Shown piece by piece: positions 33,676 to 51,400 of a stretch of 64,000 nt of DNA. The stretch's first letter is position 1. Every line of letters begins with the position of its first letter. The notes beneath the pieces were generated by a model. The model had not been told where the DNA came from. It did no database searches and worked only from the letters and a program-made list of their open reading frames with translations. The position numbers were made by a program, and so were the translations under genes. The stretch spans positions 4,119,200-4,183,199 of the forward strand of contig NC_064552.1 in NCBI RefSeq assembly GCF_023856365.1, read 5' to 3'. This DNA comes from Brienomyrus brachyistius (Eukaryota; Chordata; Actinopteri; Osteoglossiformes; Mormyridae).

Positions 33676-34188
33676 TTGCATTAATATTTTTTCGTAAGAA
33701 AAAGACTTTGTTGTGACAAAAATACACTTGAAACAGTATCAATCTTCTGCCAGTGGTCCATCTGTATCATCCATTCAACTTTCTCTTTTTCCAACAGACA
33801 TCGTGATGTTTTCTTCAAAATTTGAACAAGAACACAGATCTTTCTGGGCTACGAAGCCCATTATGAAGGTGTTTCTCTTTTTTGCAAGTCAGCTCAAACA
33901 CCTCTTATACATTCCAGGGCGTTGGACTCACACAGAAACACAGAGACCTGCTGCCTGAAACATTCTTTCATGAACATTCTTAAATTACTGAAGCAAACGG
34001 CAACCGAGACAAGCAACGAAGCTTCAGCCTGATGGAAAGAACACGTTTATCTTCAGAGGCCAGGCATGCAGCAGCGTGTCACCAACACGACCCTCTCCCC
34101 AGAGCTTTCAACAAAACACCATGTATCCCCCCCCCCCCAGCCCCCCAACCCGAAACCATGGTCTTTTGGGACTTGTCCCCTCCCGCCC

Positions 34189-34677
34189 TCAAAACAGAGT
34201 CTGCTCACCGCGACATTTCCTGCAGGAAGCGTAAACGGTGGAGGTAAAGTAGGCGCAGGCGGTGAGGCCGGAGAGGGCTGTGGCGGAGAGGTATGCGCGG
34301 TAGGGGCACGGCGGCCCGTAGTGCTCTAGGTTGCAGTAGGCGCTCTTCGCTGTCTTGTAGGCCAGGACGCCGATGGCGGGCAGGTAGAGCGCCACCGCTG
34401 CCGCGTCGTGAACCACGTTGCTTAGCAACCAGTGCTCACCCCCTGCCACCGGCACCGCATCCTGCTTGCCCAGCAGCGTGAGGAGGAAGAGCGCCACCGT
34501 GAGGAGCCAGAAGAGGACGGCCACCAACAGCGCAAAGTGCACCGGACCGTCGTACTTGTTGGCAGCCATGGTGGCCCACAGCCCGGCCCCCATGAGCACC
34601 TGAAGGACCCTCGCTATTCCCATGAAGCTCTTCAGAAATTCCCGGTAATTTGCGCCGTTCATCTGCTCGGAGGGCAT
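34189..34677 (-). CDS. marveld1: MARVEL domain-containing protein 1
   Basis: A single-exon 162-aa protein with the MARVEL four-helix membrane fold: hydrophobic segments at about residues 17-37, 46-69, 88-107 and 127-150. Family-typical wording is visible, such as KYDGPVHFALLVAVLFWLL, LTLLGK, the AYCNLEHYGPPCPYRAYLSA loop with its two cysteines, and a short Cys/Lys-rich cytoplasmic tail. MARVEL proteins organise membrane apposition and vesicle or tight-junction-related membranes; human MARVELD1 is reported at the plasma membrane and nucleus. I start at MPSEQ (34,677); MNGAN at 34,662 is equally possible. The frame stays open upstream to 34,941, but that stretch is low in hydrophobic pattern and unlike family N-termini. 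Human MARVELD1 is 173 aa and, as here, lies beside AVPI1 in diverging orientation. Confidence 0.9.
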   Translation of the reverse strand: MPSEQMNGANYREFLKSFMGIARVLQVLMGAGLWATMAANKYDGPVHFALLVAVLFWLLTVALFLLTLLGKQDAVPVAGGEHWLLSNVVHDAAAVALYLPAIGVLAYKTAKSAYCNLEHYGPPCPYRAYLSATALSGLTACAYFTSTVYASCRKCRGEQTLF

Positions 34678-36976
34678 CCTCTCCAGGAGGGGGAGGCTAC
34701 AACCTTTCGCCGATGCTCCAGATGCAAGAAGAGGAGAAGAAGGGCCAATTAGGAGATGGCCGTCAGGCTCTGTGTTTTGTTGTCTATTCTGCACCCCCCT
34801 CTGTTCCTTTTCGTAGAGCCTCTGTTCTTTCTCTCCTTTTTTTCTGGAGAAGGAGCAGGATTGGGTGGAGGAATTGGGGGAGACTTGAAATTTGAGTCCT
34901 TCAACTCTTTTGGAAGTGCAGCATCTGGAGAGAGAGAGCACCCCCCCCCCCCCCCAAAACGCTCGGAAGAGGGGTTGGAATGGAGGAATGTATGTTTCTG
35001 CGCATACTTGGTGATTTTGTTATCGTTTTTGGCTCTTTCCATTGGTTGCCTTTCGGCAAGCTTCAGTTCGGTTTTGGGAAGTACTTAAGCACATTCGCAA
35101 ACACCGTCACCCGCTTCCCCTGCGAGGAGGTCCTCTCCAGGGCTGAACTCCGGTGAACAGCACCCCGCCCACGTATCCAACACCATGCCGCTGTTTTCTG
35201 ATAACACGCATATGGGACACGTCCCCAAGGAGAATAAATCCGGGCAGCAAGCGTCCGTACGGAGCGGTTCGTCTGATTCCGCCAGATCGCGGCAGGCGTC
35301 CTGCTTCTGTAAAATACCCAACTCTGTAACTGTACACAACCAGGGTAATGTTTTATATAAACTTTGTGACAACATAGCGTCCACAGCCGGTCTTCATGTT
35401 TCCTTCGTACGGTCTGCATGCAGACACACAAACATGCGTCAGGGATGTTCTGTGCCTCACTTTTGTACGGATTCACGTCGCTTTCGTATTACTTCTTTTC
35501 GTTACCCTTCTTGAGAATTCACATTATGCCTTTAAGTATTTTTTATCATTGCTTTCCAAATTATAACGGAAGAATAATGTATTTTCCAAAGTATTAATAA
35601 AGACACTGAAGTTGGACTTAAGTTTACACCGTAGCAGTGTATTAGTTACATTTGGTGGTAAAGTACTTTTTTCTTCGACGCCTTGCAAGATGAGCTAAAC
35701 ATTTTCATAGAGGGCCGGCAGTCTACATCTGTTATGGACCGCTACATGTGAACAGACCTTTCAGTGTGCCAGGAAATGTTGTATTTTATGGCTCTATGAT
35801 GAATGAGGTAAGATGTTCTTACAAACGACGAAGACGTGTTTTAAAACAACACAGATCATCTGAATTGCACGTTTTTTGTCAGATTGAAGAAATCACAAGA
35901 TACTTGGTAAAAACTAAAAACGATGCTGTATAATTATATCTTTCCGGGTTCAGTATTAGTTTTTTTATATAATAATATTATTAATTAATATTAGCATGCA
36001 TTTAGGATACACCTTATTACATTCAGCAGGAAGACTGACGCACGTTGTGTTAGTGCGTTATTAGTTTACATAGCGTGAGCTGAACAAGATGGTCTTAAAC
36101 GCAGCGGCAAAATTACAGTAATCGGTATACGTGTCCAGAAAAACAGGCTGCAACGTGAAAGACAAACACTGTCACTGCTTGCATTTCCTGTCACCCACAG
36201 CATAATAAATGAAGTGTCCCGCACTGCTTGAGTGCACTGCGGGTAGGCCTGATATGCTTAACTAAGCAAACGGGAAACCCAGTTTGAATAAAGTCGGTAT
36301 ACGCTGCGATAACAACCACCATAATCCGACAAGTAAAGCCGAATTGCTGTTTTATCTTCCTCATCAAAGCATATTCGTTGTTTCATAGGAATTTAATAAC
36401 CGAGATCCACATCACAAACTCTAAATCATTATACAGCATTTGTATCAGTAACATGCTTGTATTAAAACTGTATGCCACACTAACTAACCGGGATAAGCGG
36501 TTTGAATATAATGGATGAATATTTAATCTGTTTCCTGTCTGTTTTAATGGAAATTCTGCATAATTCATAAATCAACTGCTCTCCGAAATATACAGATTAA
36601 ATATGATTTAACGTTATGTTTGAAGTAGCAGGATTGGTTAATACACGTTTGTGTACATTTGCGTGAATGTTATCATTTCAGATTTTTCTATGCAAACCCT
36701 GGTGCCCTTAATCTGCTTTTCCACCCTACGGTTTGGGATCCACGTTGCATTTCAGCTGCGACATGAGATCACCACTGCAGCAAAAAGACCATATAAACAC
36801 ATTTTTCTGGCATCCAAGGAATCTGAGTGCCAGACTCCACGCACGGCTCCCTACGGCTTTTGCCGTGTGCTCTGTGATCCCTGGACATTACATTCGCGGC
36901 TGGTTAGTCTAAGAAGTTTTAAATTACTATTAGCTTGATCAAAATCTTTTCCTACTGAGCTCAGAGACTAGGACAT
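34678..36976. other. marveld1/avpi1 divergent intergenic region
   Basis: Probable 5' UTR and promoter of marveld1 at its left end, with a 15-C run at 34,941-34,955. AT-rich sequence follows at 35,500-36,650, with an old SINE-tail scrap near 36,488-36,525 (GGGATAAGCGGTTTGAATAT ... ATGGATG). No other gene seen. Confidence 0.55.
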
Positions 36977-37073
36977 TGACGTCAATGGAGGATTACGCCT
37001 ATAAAGTACGTGGCTGAGGTGACGTAAACGCCGGGACCACGCCCTCTACGGATACGATTGGTCAGATAAAAGC
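36977..37073 (+). promoter_or_regulatory. avpi1 promoter: CRE, TATA box, second CRE-like site, CCAAT
   Basis: A perfect palindromic cAMP response element TGACGTCA at 36,977-36,984 is followed by TATAAAG at 37,000-37,006, a CRE variant TGACGTAA at 37,020-37,027, a GC-box-like CCACGCCC near 37,037, ATTGG (inverted CCAAT) near 37,057 and ATAAAAG near 37,067. A third CRE-type core, TGACGTGG, is at 37,248-37,255. CREB/ATF binding would fit AVPI1, described in mammals as a vasopressin-induced transcript. Which TATA-like box is used cannot be told. Confidence 0.65.
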
Positions 37074-37326
37074 CCCGCTCAATCTCATAGGGTTGTCTGT
37101 TTTCAAATGGCTCCACCCCTTGACCACAAAGGCACGGTGTTGTAGCTTTTGGAAGTTAAAATTTGAAGTAGGACGGGGGCTTTGGTCATTTTCGGGGGAG
37201 GAATGGTGGGTGCTGGGATTTATGGCGTGAGGGTGTAATCTGGCAGCTGACGTGGGACCCGGCGTGAGTCAATGCACTTTGACACAGCGAAAGTGAAGAG
37301 GCACCTTCACGCTGCAGCGAGCCTCG
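37030..37326 (+). other. avpi1: Probable avpi1 first exon (5' UTR or N-terminal extension)
   Basis: Ends in a consensus donor (CCTCG|GTAAGTATG at 37,326/37,327) and pairs with the acceptor before the coding exon (CAG at 38,086-38,088). The exon start is only estimated from the TATA position. An ATG at 37,272 is open to the donor and in frame with the avpi1 start, but its context is poor (T at -3, C at +4). Confidence 0.55.
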
Positions 37327-38096
37327 GTAAGTATGAGGACATGCGGTTCGCTTTCTGGACTGGCGATCTGAGCCGGGGAAAATGGCTACAGCTGGTGCGG
37401 CCCTTACTACGAAGCATGATGCACGTCGCCTTACGGCTGTCTCGGGTAACTACGTGGATAAAGCTTATAGGTGGCGCGCCCCAGATGAACCGTAAGCTGC
37501 ATGATTTTCTGTTGCCTGCAGCGCCCGAAAGTGAAACACGTAAAACGAAAAATATCTTAATGTTTCGTCAAAGGGCACTAAGTCTAGACGATGCATTGTA
37601 CAGAGCTTTTACTTCTGCAGCAGCACGCTACTTCCAAACCATCAACAACCGTCGCTATTGAGTTTCAGTATTAAACGTAAACACACGATTTGCCTTTTTG
37701 TGTGTTGCAACGCCTTGCTGGCAGCAGCCCTTGTAGCTGGTGGTTCAGTACAGTATCTGAGAACTACTGCGTTCCGCAATCTTGCACCTTTCATGTGGCA
37801 CATGAGTAATGCGCGATATGCTGCGGCGCAGAGGCGCGGCTGTAAACGAAAGGTCAGAGCAGTCACGCCTGGGACGCATGATGCCAGCGTTTCGGTTTCG
37901 GGTGGCCAATCCGCGTGTAGGTTGAGGATTTCGCTGAGGGTTTTTTTAGTTCAGCCCGGGACCGGCGTTATACGGACAGTTTTACACCTCATGTGAAACC
38001 TGCACGTGGTTTGTTTGCAGGGTGTTTCACAACCTCTGATGCCGTCAGAGGTGCTTAAGCGGATCGTTTTTTTTTTTTTTGGTATCAGGTGCTGGC

Positions 38097-38906
38097 ATGG
38101 AGAACCCCCCTCCCCCGTCTGCCGTGGTTGCACCCCCCGAGCCCTGGCAGTTGCCCGAGTGCCGGCGTCGCAGGTGCGGCTCTGCTAACATCTTCCGTGG
38201 CCTGGGGCTACGGCAGCTGCAGCGACTCTTCCGCCGATCCGGGGATCATAATGCCGAACACCGGGCACGCCTGGTCTGGCGGCGCAGCGACGGGGAGGAG
38301 CTGGCCCGGGCCCTGATCGGCCTCAGGACGGGGAGCCGACGAGAATGTGCCCGGGGGCCACGGTGGCTTAGGGAGTTTGACCATCTCAGGTAAGCAAAAC
38401 TAAATCGCCATTCTCCTGTCAATGACCACCAACCCCCTGGGCAAGTTAATGCCAAATATGTTAAATTAGATTATTCATTAAAAGTAGCCCCCAGATATTA
38501 CTGGCATGATTATTAATCTAGTTTTTTTTTTCTGTGGCACGTACCATGACATCTGTGTGCCTCTTCCATCATGTGCCTGCTCTGACAGTCACATGTCTGC
38601 TGTTTTTCCAGCATCGGTGAGGTTTCCCCAGATAGCACCGAGGAGAACACAGAGGTCCATTTAGACTCCTCGCAGTCTGACGGGGCAGGCACCTCCGAGT
38701 CGGCAGGAAGCAGGTGGGCGGATACAGAGCAGCCCCAGAGAGCCCCCATCTGTGACGTCCGTGTTCGACACAGGATGCCAAGGGAAGGGGAGCAAGACAG
38801 GAACCCGGAGCGCTACCTTCACCGTGTCCTGCAGAGGCCGGGTCGGGCTGCACAGGGACGGGCAAACAACGGATCAGCCAAGATAGATACATCTCAGACC
38901 AGCTGA
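38097..38906 (+). CDS. avpi1: Arginine vasopressin-induced protein 1
   Basis: Two coding exons, 38,097-38,389 and 38,612-38,906, join in phase 2 to give 195 aa (human about 147 aa). The conserved block is clear: SANIFRGLGLRQLQRLFRRS followed by GDHNAEHRARLVWRRS and a basic stretch, matching the family's SANIF...ELLQIQALFQRSGD region; the end keeps a YLHRVLQ motif like the family's YLHQIR. The middle (residues about 98-165) is acidic and Ser/Glu-rich, longer than in mammals. The start ATG has a strong context (G at -3, G at +4). The mammalian protein is a small soluble factor induced by vasopressin and implicated in MAPK signalling and sodium-transport regulation. The gene lies between marveld1 and pi4k2a exactly as in human 10q24. 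Confidence 0.9.
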
Positions 38907-41738
38907 CTGAACCCCTCACTGCAATACTACTACATGAGCTCTAGGGGGCAGTGTGAAGACAAATCTACCCATCCTCCAACCTCACATTCCTGTTGGGATG
39001 TCTGTGTGTGCCCTGCAGTGGACTGGCATCCCACACAGGGTTTTTTTCCAGTGCTGTTTGGTTCACTGGAACCCAGAACTGGATATTGAGTTGTGGTGTG
39101 AAGTGGCAGTACACTGTCAGATCACATGTCGCTCAGTCACATGAGACCTTTCCTGAGGAGAAGGACTGACCACCGCAGAAGCAGCATTGAACGGCACTGC
39201 TAGCATGATGCTGTGGGTGAAGACTGGTTTTAGTGGTGGAGCAATAGCGTTGTTTGGTCGCCATGGTGATTGGAGGGTGAAGGTTGAATTTCTTTTTTGC
39301 AAAATGTTTGCGAAGTGATGAGATAATGCCGTGGGTTCCAAAGGGTCATCTCCCATAATGCCTTAAGGTCATATTAGCATTCTTAAGCATATGGTTTTGA
39401 CCTTTAACCCTATGGTCACATGAGTCCTACAGATCAGTCGTGGCCAACTGCATGCCTTTCAGCAAACACTCTGAGACACAGAGTTTGTTTCTTGGTAGGA
39501 TGCCTCAAAACTAATATCAGAAAACACACACTACTGGATCAGAAGGCCACATTGGAGCTTGGGAAATGTGGCGTTCGTCCATACACTCCTGACCTGTAAC
39601 ATTAGGTGTGATTGTTTTGTTTAGTAAAGCTACATGCACAGGAAGATTATAGTTGTATAAATGGAACGTCCGTCTTACTGTGAGATACACAGAGCATCGT
39701 GATGCACATTAGTTTGTCGATTTGCCTTCTGTGACATTTTCCATTATCCCTCTTTCAGTATGAACCCAATATTTGTGTCCAAAGTGTCACACTACACACA
39801 AATGGCCTTTGTCTGTCTTCTGTGTATTAACTAAAACTGTGAGCTAAGTTCAGTGACATTGCCAGTGTTTGACTGACACTGGGGAAGATGTCTCCTCTCC
39901 CTCTGGATAGTCATGGACGCTGCAGTTTTTATCCATCCATCCATCCACGTTAAAAATGTCAAAGTGCAACTTCCATGTTCTGTGAAGGTCCACGTCCACT
40001 AACTATGCATCATTAAAAAAAAAAAAAGTAAAAAATCGAGTGGAGTTTTGGTTCACAGAGAATTAAAAGTTGAGATTAATAATTGTCATTTATGATTGTC
40101 TTCCACCTACATGAAAATAATGAACTTTCCACCAGGACAGTCGTGAATCTCTCGTACTTTCCTGGCTTTGGTCGAGCAGGCAGGCACAAAGTACTTAGCA
40201 CAGTAAGTGTGAGCCTTTCCCACCCCAAAAATATATCCCCTAATAAATTGCAGCCCCTTTGCAGATTGATGTGTTTTGAAAAATGTGTTTAAATACTTGC
40301 TAATTTAATTGCATTTAAATTTTTAGTTGCTGAGCAGATGCTTGTATCCAAGGCAACATACATCTGAGAAAACAGGGTCAGGCTGTGCTTGGAGCAAGTG
40401 GGGATCACAGGCCTTTTTCCAGGGCCTGATGGCAAAGTTTCTCTGCAGACCACAGGATTGGATCTGGCAGCTTTCCAATCACAAGGACGACAGCCTAACC
40501 CACTGATGCACTTCACTGCCCGGAACAAAGAATCCTTACAAAAACTAGATTTATCATTGACTCACCCTCACCAAGCGAGCACTCCAACACCATGCTGGAT
40601 AACAACTGCTTCTAAATGTCTTCAGAACCCTGACTTAGTGAACTCTTTCCCCATTTCTCACAAGACAGAACTAAAAGCATGTTGTTTCCCTGTGCTTCAC
40701 TGTTTTTAGTAAAGTCTAGCTGGAGAAATGCAGGCTGAAGCAAGCCGTTATTGTATTGAGCCTGCGTAGTTTATATAAAAGCATACGCAGCCACTTCTAA
40801 AATGATTCAAATATCCCATTCATGCTGAACAAGGGCTCCACCTGGTGGATTGGCTGTGAATTTCGCCTAGTGGGCACTAATTTCAGAACTCCGAGGTTTC
40901 TGTCGGACCAGCGAAGAGACTGAAAAAGGTTGAATACGGCTTCAGATAAAACAGAAACCGAAAGGAGAGCTTCTGTGGAGCAAGTAAACAGCCAGCTGGA
41001 AAAACTCAAGTCGGTTACCTTCATAAACGTGATACGTGCATTTGGCGGGCTGACACGAGTGAGGGGGATTATGGGAAAGCGCTCAGTAGCAGGGGAAAGT
41101 CATTATTTTATCTATTAGCAGGTCTGACCATGTTTTTTACTCTCAAAACGGTAAATGATTAGGAGACGAAAAAATGAGGTGATATCACAACTGAATTTTG
41201 TTAAATGCTTTTCTTTCATTAAATATATTATACAAATTTTACAGAATCAACATATCTGGTGACAGTGGAGGGAGGGGGAGGATAAGAGTCCTTCCACACA
41301 AGTTACTATTGCAGAGTAACACAGCTCTTCGGGTAAAGACACAAGGTTGCATTACATAGCAAGAACCTCAAAATAGCGCCTCTCATATCTGCCCTCCCCA
41401 GGGACCAACCAACTGGCAGAGTTTGGCATTTAGAACTAGATTCCGGACATCTTTATGCCACTAAAAAGGGGAATCGCCACAAGAGCAGCGTCATTGTCAG
41501 GCTGCTATAACGAGTGGGATTTAATCAAGCATCCAGCAAAAAGGTTCAGAGGCGGAGCTAAACTGTTCATGGGAGTGGCTTATTCTAGCTACGGCACCGC
41601 TTAAAGCAACAGGAAACAGAGGCCTTCAGAGAAAATAGCAGGTAGATACTGGAAGGGATGATACCCACCCCAGGACCTGCTGCAGGCCATCACTGCCCTC
41701 ACTGCCCCCCCCCCCCCCCTCCCTGTCAGCCCCCAGTT
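38907..41738. other. avpi1 3' region and intergenic spacer to pi4k2a
   Basis: Likely avpi1 3' UTR (a polyadenylation hexamer AATAAA lies at 40,242-40,247), a retroposon scrap near 39,010-39,055 resembling the SINE middle (GTGCCCTGCAGTGGACTGGC), and the repeat at 40.3-40.5 kb. The right end is likely pi4k2a 3' UTR. No further gene seen; morn4, the neighbour of PI4K2A in human, is absent here. Confidence 0.5.
40330..40530 (+). repeat. Dispersed fish repeat (~200 bp)
   Basis: GCAGATGCTTGTATCCAAGG ... CAGGGCCTGATGGCAAAGTT ... GATCTGGCAGCTTTCCAATC ... CTAACCCACTGATGCAC is the layout of a widespread fish SINE-like repeat; reverse-oriented and partial copies occur at 31.8 kb and 57.4 kb. Confidence 0.6.
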
Positions 41739-48454
<6,716 letters not shown>

Positions 48455-51400
48455 ATGGAGGCAGGCTGGAACGGAGAGCGTTGCGGGGAGGATGGGGCTT
48501 CTCCGCAGTGGATCTCGCCTCCAGACTCCTTTTCCTCACCCGTCGCCGAGCTGTCATGCAATCTAAGGAAACTTCACTGTCATGACAGGTCTGCACGAAA
48601 TCTGCGGAAGGCTGTAACAACCGGAAATCATAAACGATACATATATTTCACAAACTATACATATAAGTCACATTAAAAGATATTGCCTGAGAAATGTATG
48701 TCTCGTATATCAAAAAGCATATGAAGTAAATCATGTTAATATATTTGATGAAGATTGAATGCTTTTCTTGGTTACCCTACAGTGCCACCCCACGGAGAAA
48801 ACTTCAACTGACGCCGGAGCTTAAAACACCCAGTCCTTTGTCAAGCCGAAGCGTTTCCCAAGAGATCAAGACGCCGGCAGGTCTGGGCTAGAAGCTTAGC
48901 TTTTTTAAATTAAGCACTCAGCTTGATGACGCGCTGGGATAATTAAAATCTCACTAAAGTAACCATTCAATGTCAGCAATGACACCAGTATTGCCAACAG
49001 GCCTATATTATGAAAATTTGTCAGACATTGCCACGTGTAACTATTAATTTAAAAAAATTAAATCTGATCAGCTGAAATACTAACAAGCTCACTGTGTTGG
49101 GAGGGCCATTGATGTATTTTTAAACTTTTTTTGTACAGTCACAAAGAGGAAAGCAGAGAGGTAAGAGACAATCAGACAGTTCACTGGGCTGCATTATAGC
49201 ACAAATGAATTTGTTTCTGAAAAATGCAACACACCCTTTATTCGCTATGAAGCAGCTATGATTTGCCATGATTTAATCTGCACTGTTTTGAAGACAGCCC
49301 TACTTACTGCACAGTCGTCTGTAATGACTGAGACTGAGACATCATGCTGCATGAAGATATGAAGATATACAGAAAACTTTATTCACTTTCCACATGTCAT
49401 TTCTTTTAGATTCAAGTCTTCATGCACACTTTCTAAGATGGTAAGGTTTACGCCTGATTCTTCTCAGTGGATATTAATGCAGATTCATGATTAAAATTTC
49501 AAAAAGGCTTAAAATGATCTTACTATTTCTTTAGTAACATGGCTTAGATATGATTAATCAAATTTTGAGCTGTGGGATTTTTTGAGAGGACAGTCAGGAC
49601 AGGTTAAGAGAAAGAAAGACAAAATCCATCAAGGACATATAGAAATGTGAAATTTAAATGAACATAAAAATATAACACTGAATGCTATTTTTATGACCTT
49701 GATAATTGCATTCGCAAATATTAATTAATACAATCTATTTATACTGATTTGCTTTCCTTTGCGAAACACCACTCGTCACCATGTTTTACGCTAGAAATTA
49801 TATAACTGTAAGTGTGTTGAGGTAACTGCCGAAGTATCTGTGCACTGACATTATATTGCAGTGCTCTGTGCATACAGACAGCGTTTGTTTTTGTTTATTG
49901 AGTAGGAGGGTTATTGACTCCCCAGAGGATTATGGGATCTCTTCGCGCCACAGTGCAGGGTCTGACCTCAGTGCTCATGCTCGCTGCTCCGTCATGTAGA
50001 GGCGACTGCGTGTCAAGCTGTCCAGTAGGTTTGTGGGCAAAGAACCAGAGCGAGAGTTGGTCCACCTGGAGGAGCAACAGGGCGAGACATCCCAGAGAGA
50101 GGACGTGGGTCGCCTTGGAGATGAGGACACCCGAGATGCTGTGGTGAGTGACGCGGGAATTCCAGATGCCTTTAATTACCGCACAGACACAAGTGCGGCA
50201 CCTCCGAGCTCTGAAAAGGAACAAAGATGGTTCTTTGTGTTTTTTTGAACCAGGAATCATGACCAACTGGCATACAAGATACTTTATTCGTCACGTACAT
50301 GCTTATACAAGTATAACATGTTGTGAAATGTACCCAGTTACATAGTTAGAGATGTAATTCTCTATTATAATCATATAACAGCATGACTGGCATTTAACTG
50401 CGTTTATTTGACGGCAAATCATAAACTGATTTAATTAGTCATTACGCGTTTCATTTAATAAACATTTTTAATTGGCATTTTTAACTCTGTTCATTTGACT
50501 GGAATTTGTAAACTAATTTAAGTAATTATAAAGTGTTTGATTGTGTGTTCAATATTTTGTGTATTCGCCAAAAGATTACTCTGTTTCATGGTAACCCCAG
50601 CACTGTCGTTTACTTCCCAGGAGCCTTGCCACCGGCTTCGGAAGACGCGCTGTAGGCTGAGGCGCCCTCTACTGGACATCCCGCTCTCTGTCCTAGAGGA
50701 CAGAAATCTGATTGGAGACTTCAGCAAGGTGTGGCTGTGATGAGCCGCCTCTGAACACAATACAGAGATGGAAAAAATGTATGGAATACTTAGAAATACT
50801 TAGAAAATAATGATTTGTAATACAGAACCTTTCCATTAATTTTTTTTTCTTTGCAGTTTAGATTTTTAATGTAACTTCATTTAGGCCACAACAGCGTTTC
50901 TGTCTGTAAAGCTTTTTAAGTAAAAGTTCAGTTATAACCGATGATTTTTGGCATCCTGACACATTTTACAAATCGACACCTGCAATTATGTGTTAAATGC
51001 ATTGACACATTGCGACTGTTTTATAAAAGCGTGACCAACATCACCTGCGGCATCCTGACACATTTTTGAATAAAAAGGCGCGTTTTCTGTGAAATGTGAG
51101 ACAGATGGTGCTTATTAACAGTCTGCATGTTCCACCAGCCACATCTGTTGGTGGCAGGGGGTGCAGACCACCGGGACCTCAGGGGTATATCAGCTCAGAC
51201 GGTGAGCAACCGCCCTGCCAGACAGATCGGGCTGCTTGGCAGGCAACACATCTCCTTCAAAGCACCTCAGAACTGCCTCAGATTTGCGGCAGCATCTAAT
51301 ATTTGTCCTGCAGATGGCGTCTCTCCTCCTGGGACAGTACAGTGGCGTCGTGGAGAGCTGCCTCATAATAGACTGCCGATACCCATACGAGTACCTCGGG

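Larger units (their letters stand above)
31032..34188. other. Intergenic region left of marveld1
   Basis: No coding exon supported. Contains a repeat remnant at 31.8 kb, a 65-bp tandem duplication at 32.3 kb, a MITE at 33.0-33.3 kb, and, at its right end, the probable 3' UTR of marveld1 (about 33,650-34,188). Confidence 0.55.

Noticed and set aside
34678..34941. N-terminal extension of the marveld1 frame by 88 codons
   Set aside because: Not similar to MARVELD1 N-termini, runs into a C homopolymer and would place a long polar region before the first helix; more likely 5' UTR.
37272..37661. 129-codon plus-strand frame as its own gene
   Set aside because: It crosses a consensus donor at 37,327; beyond that it is avpi1 intron sequence.
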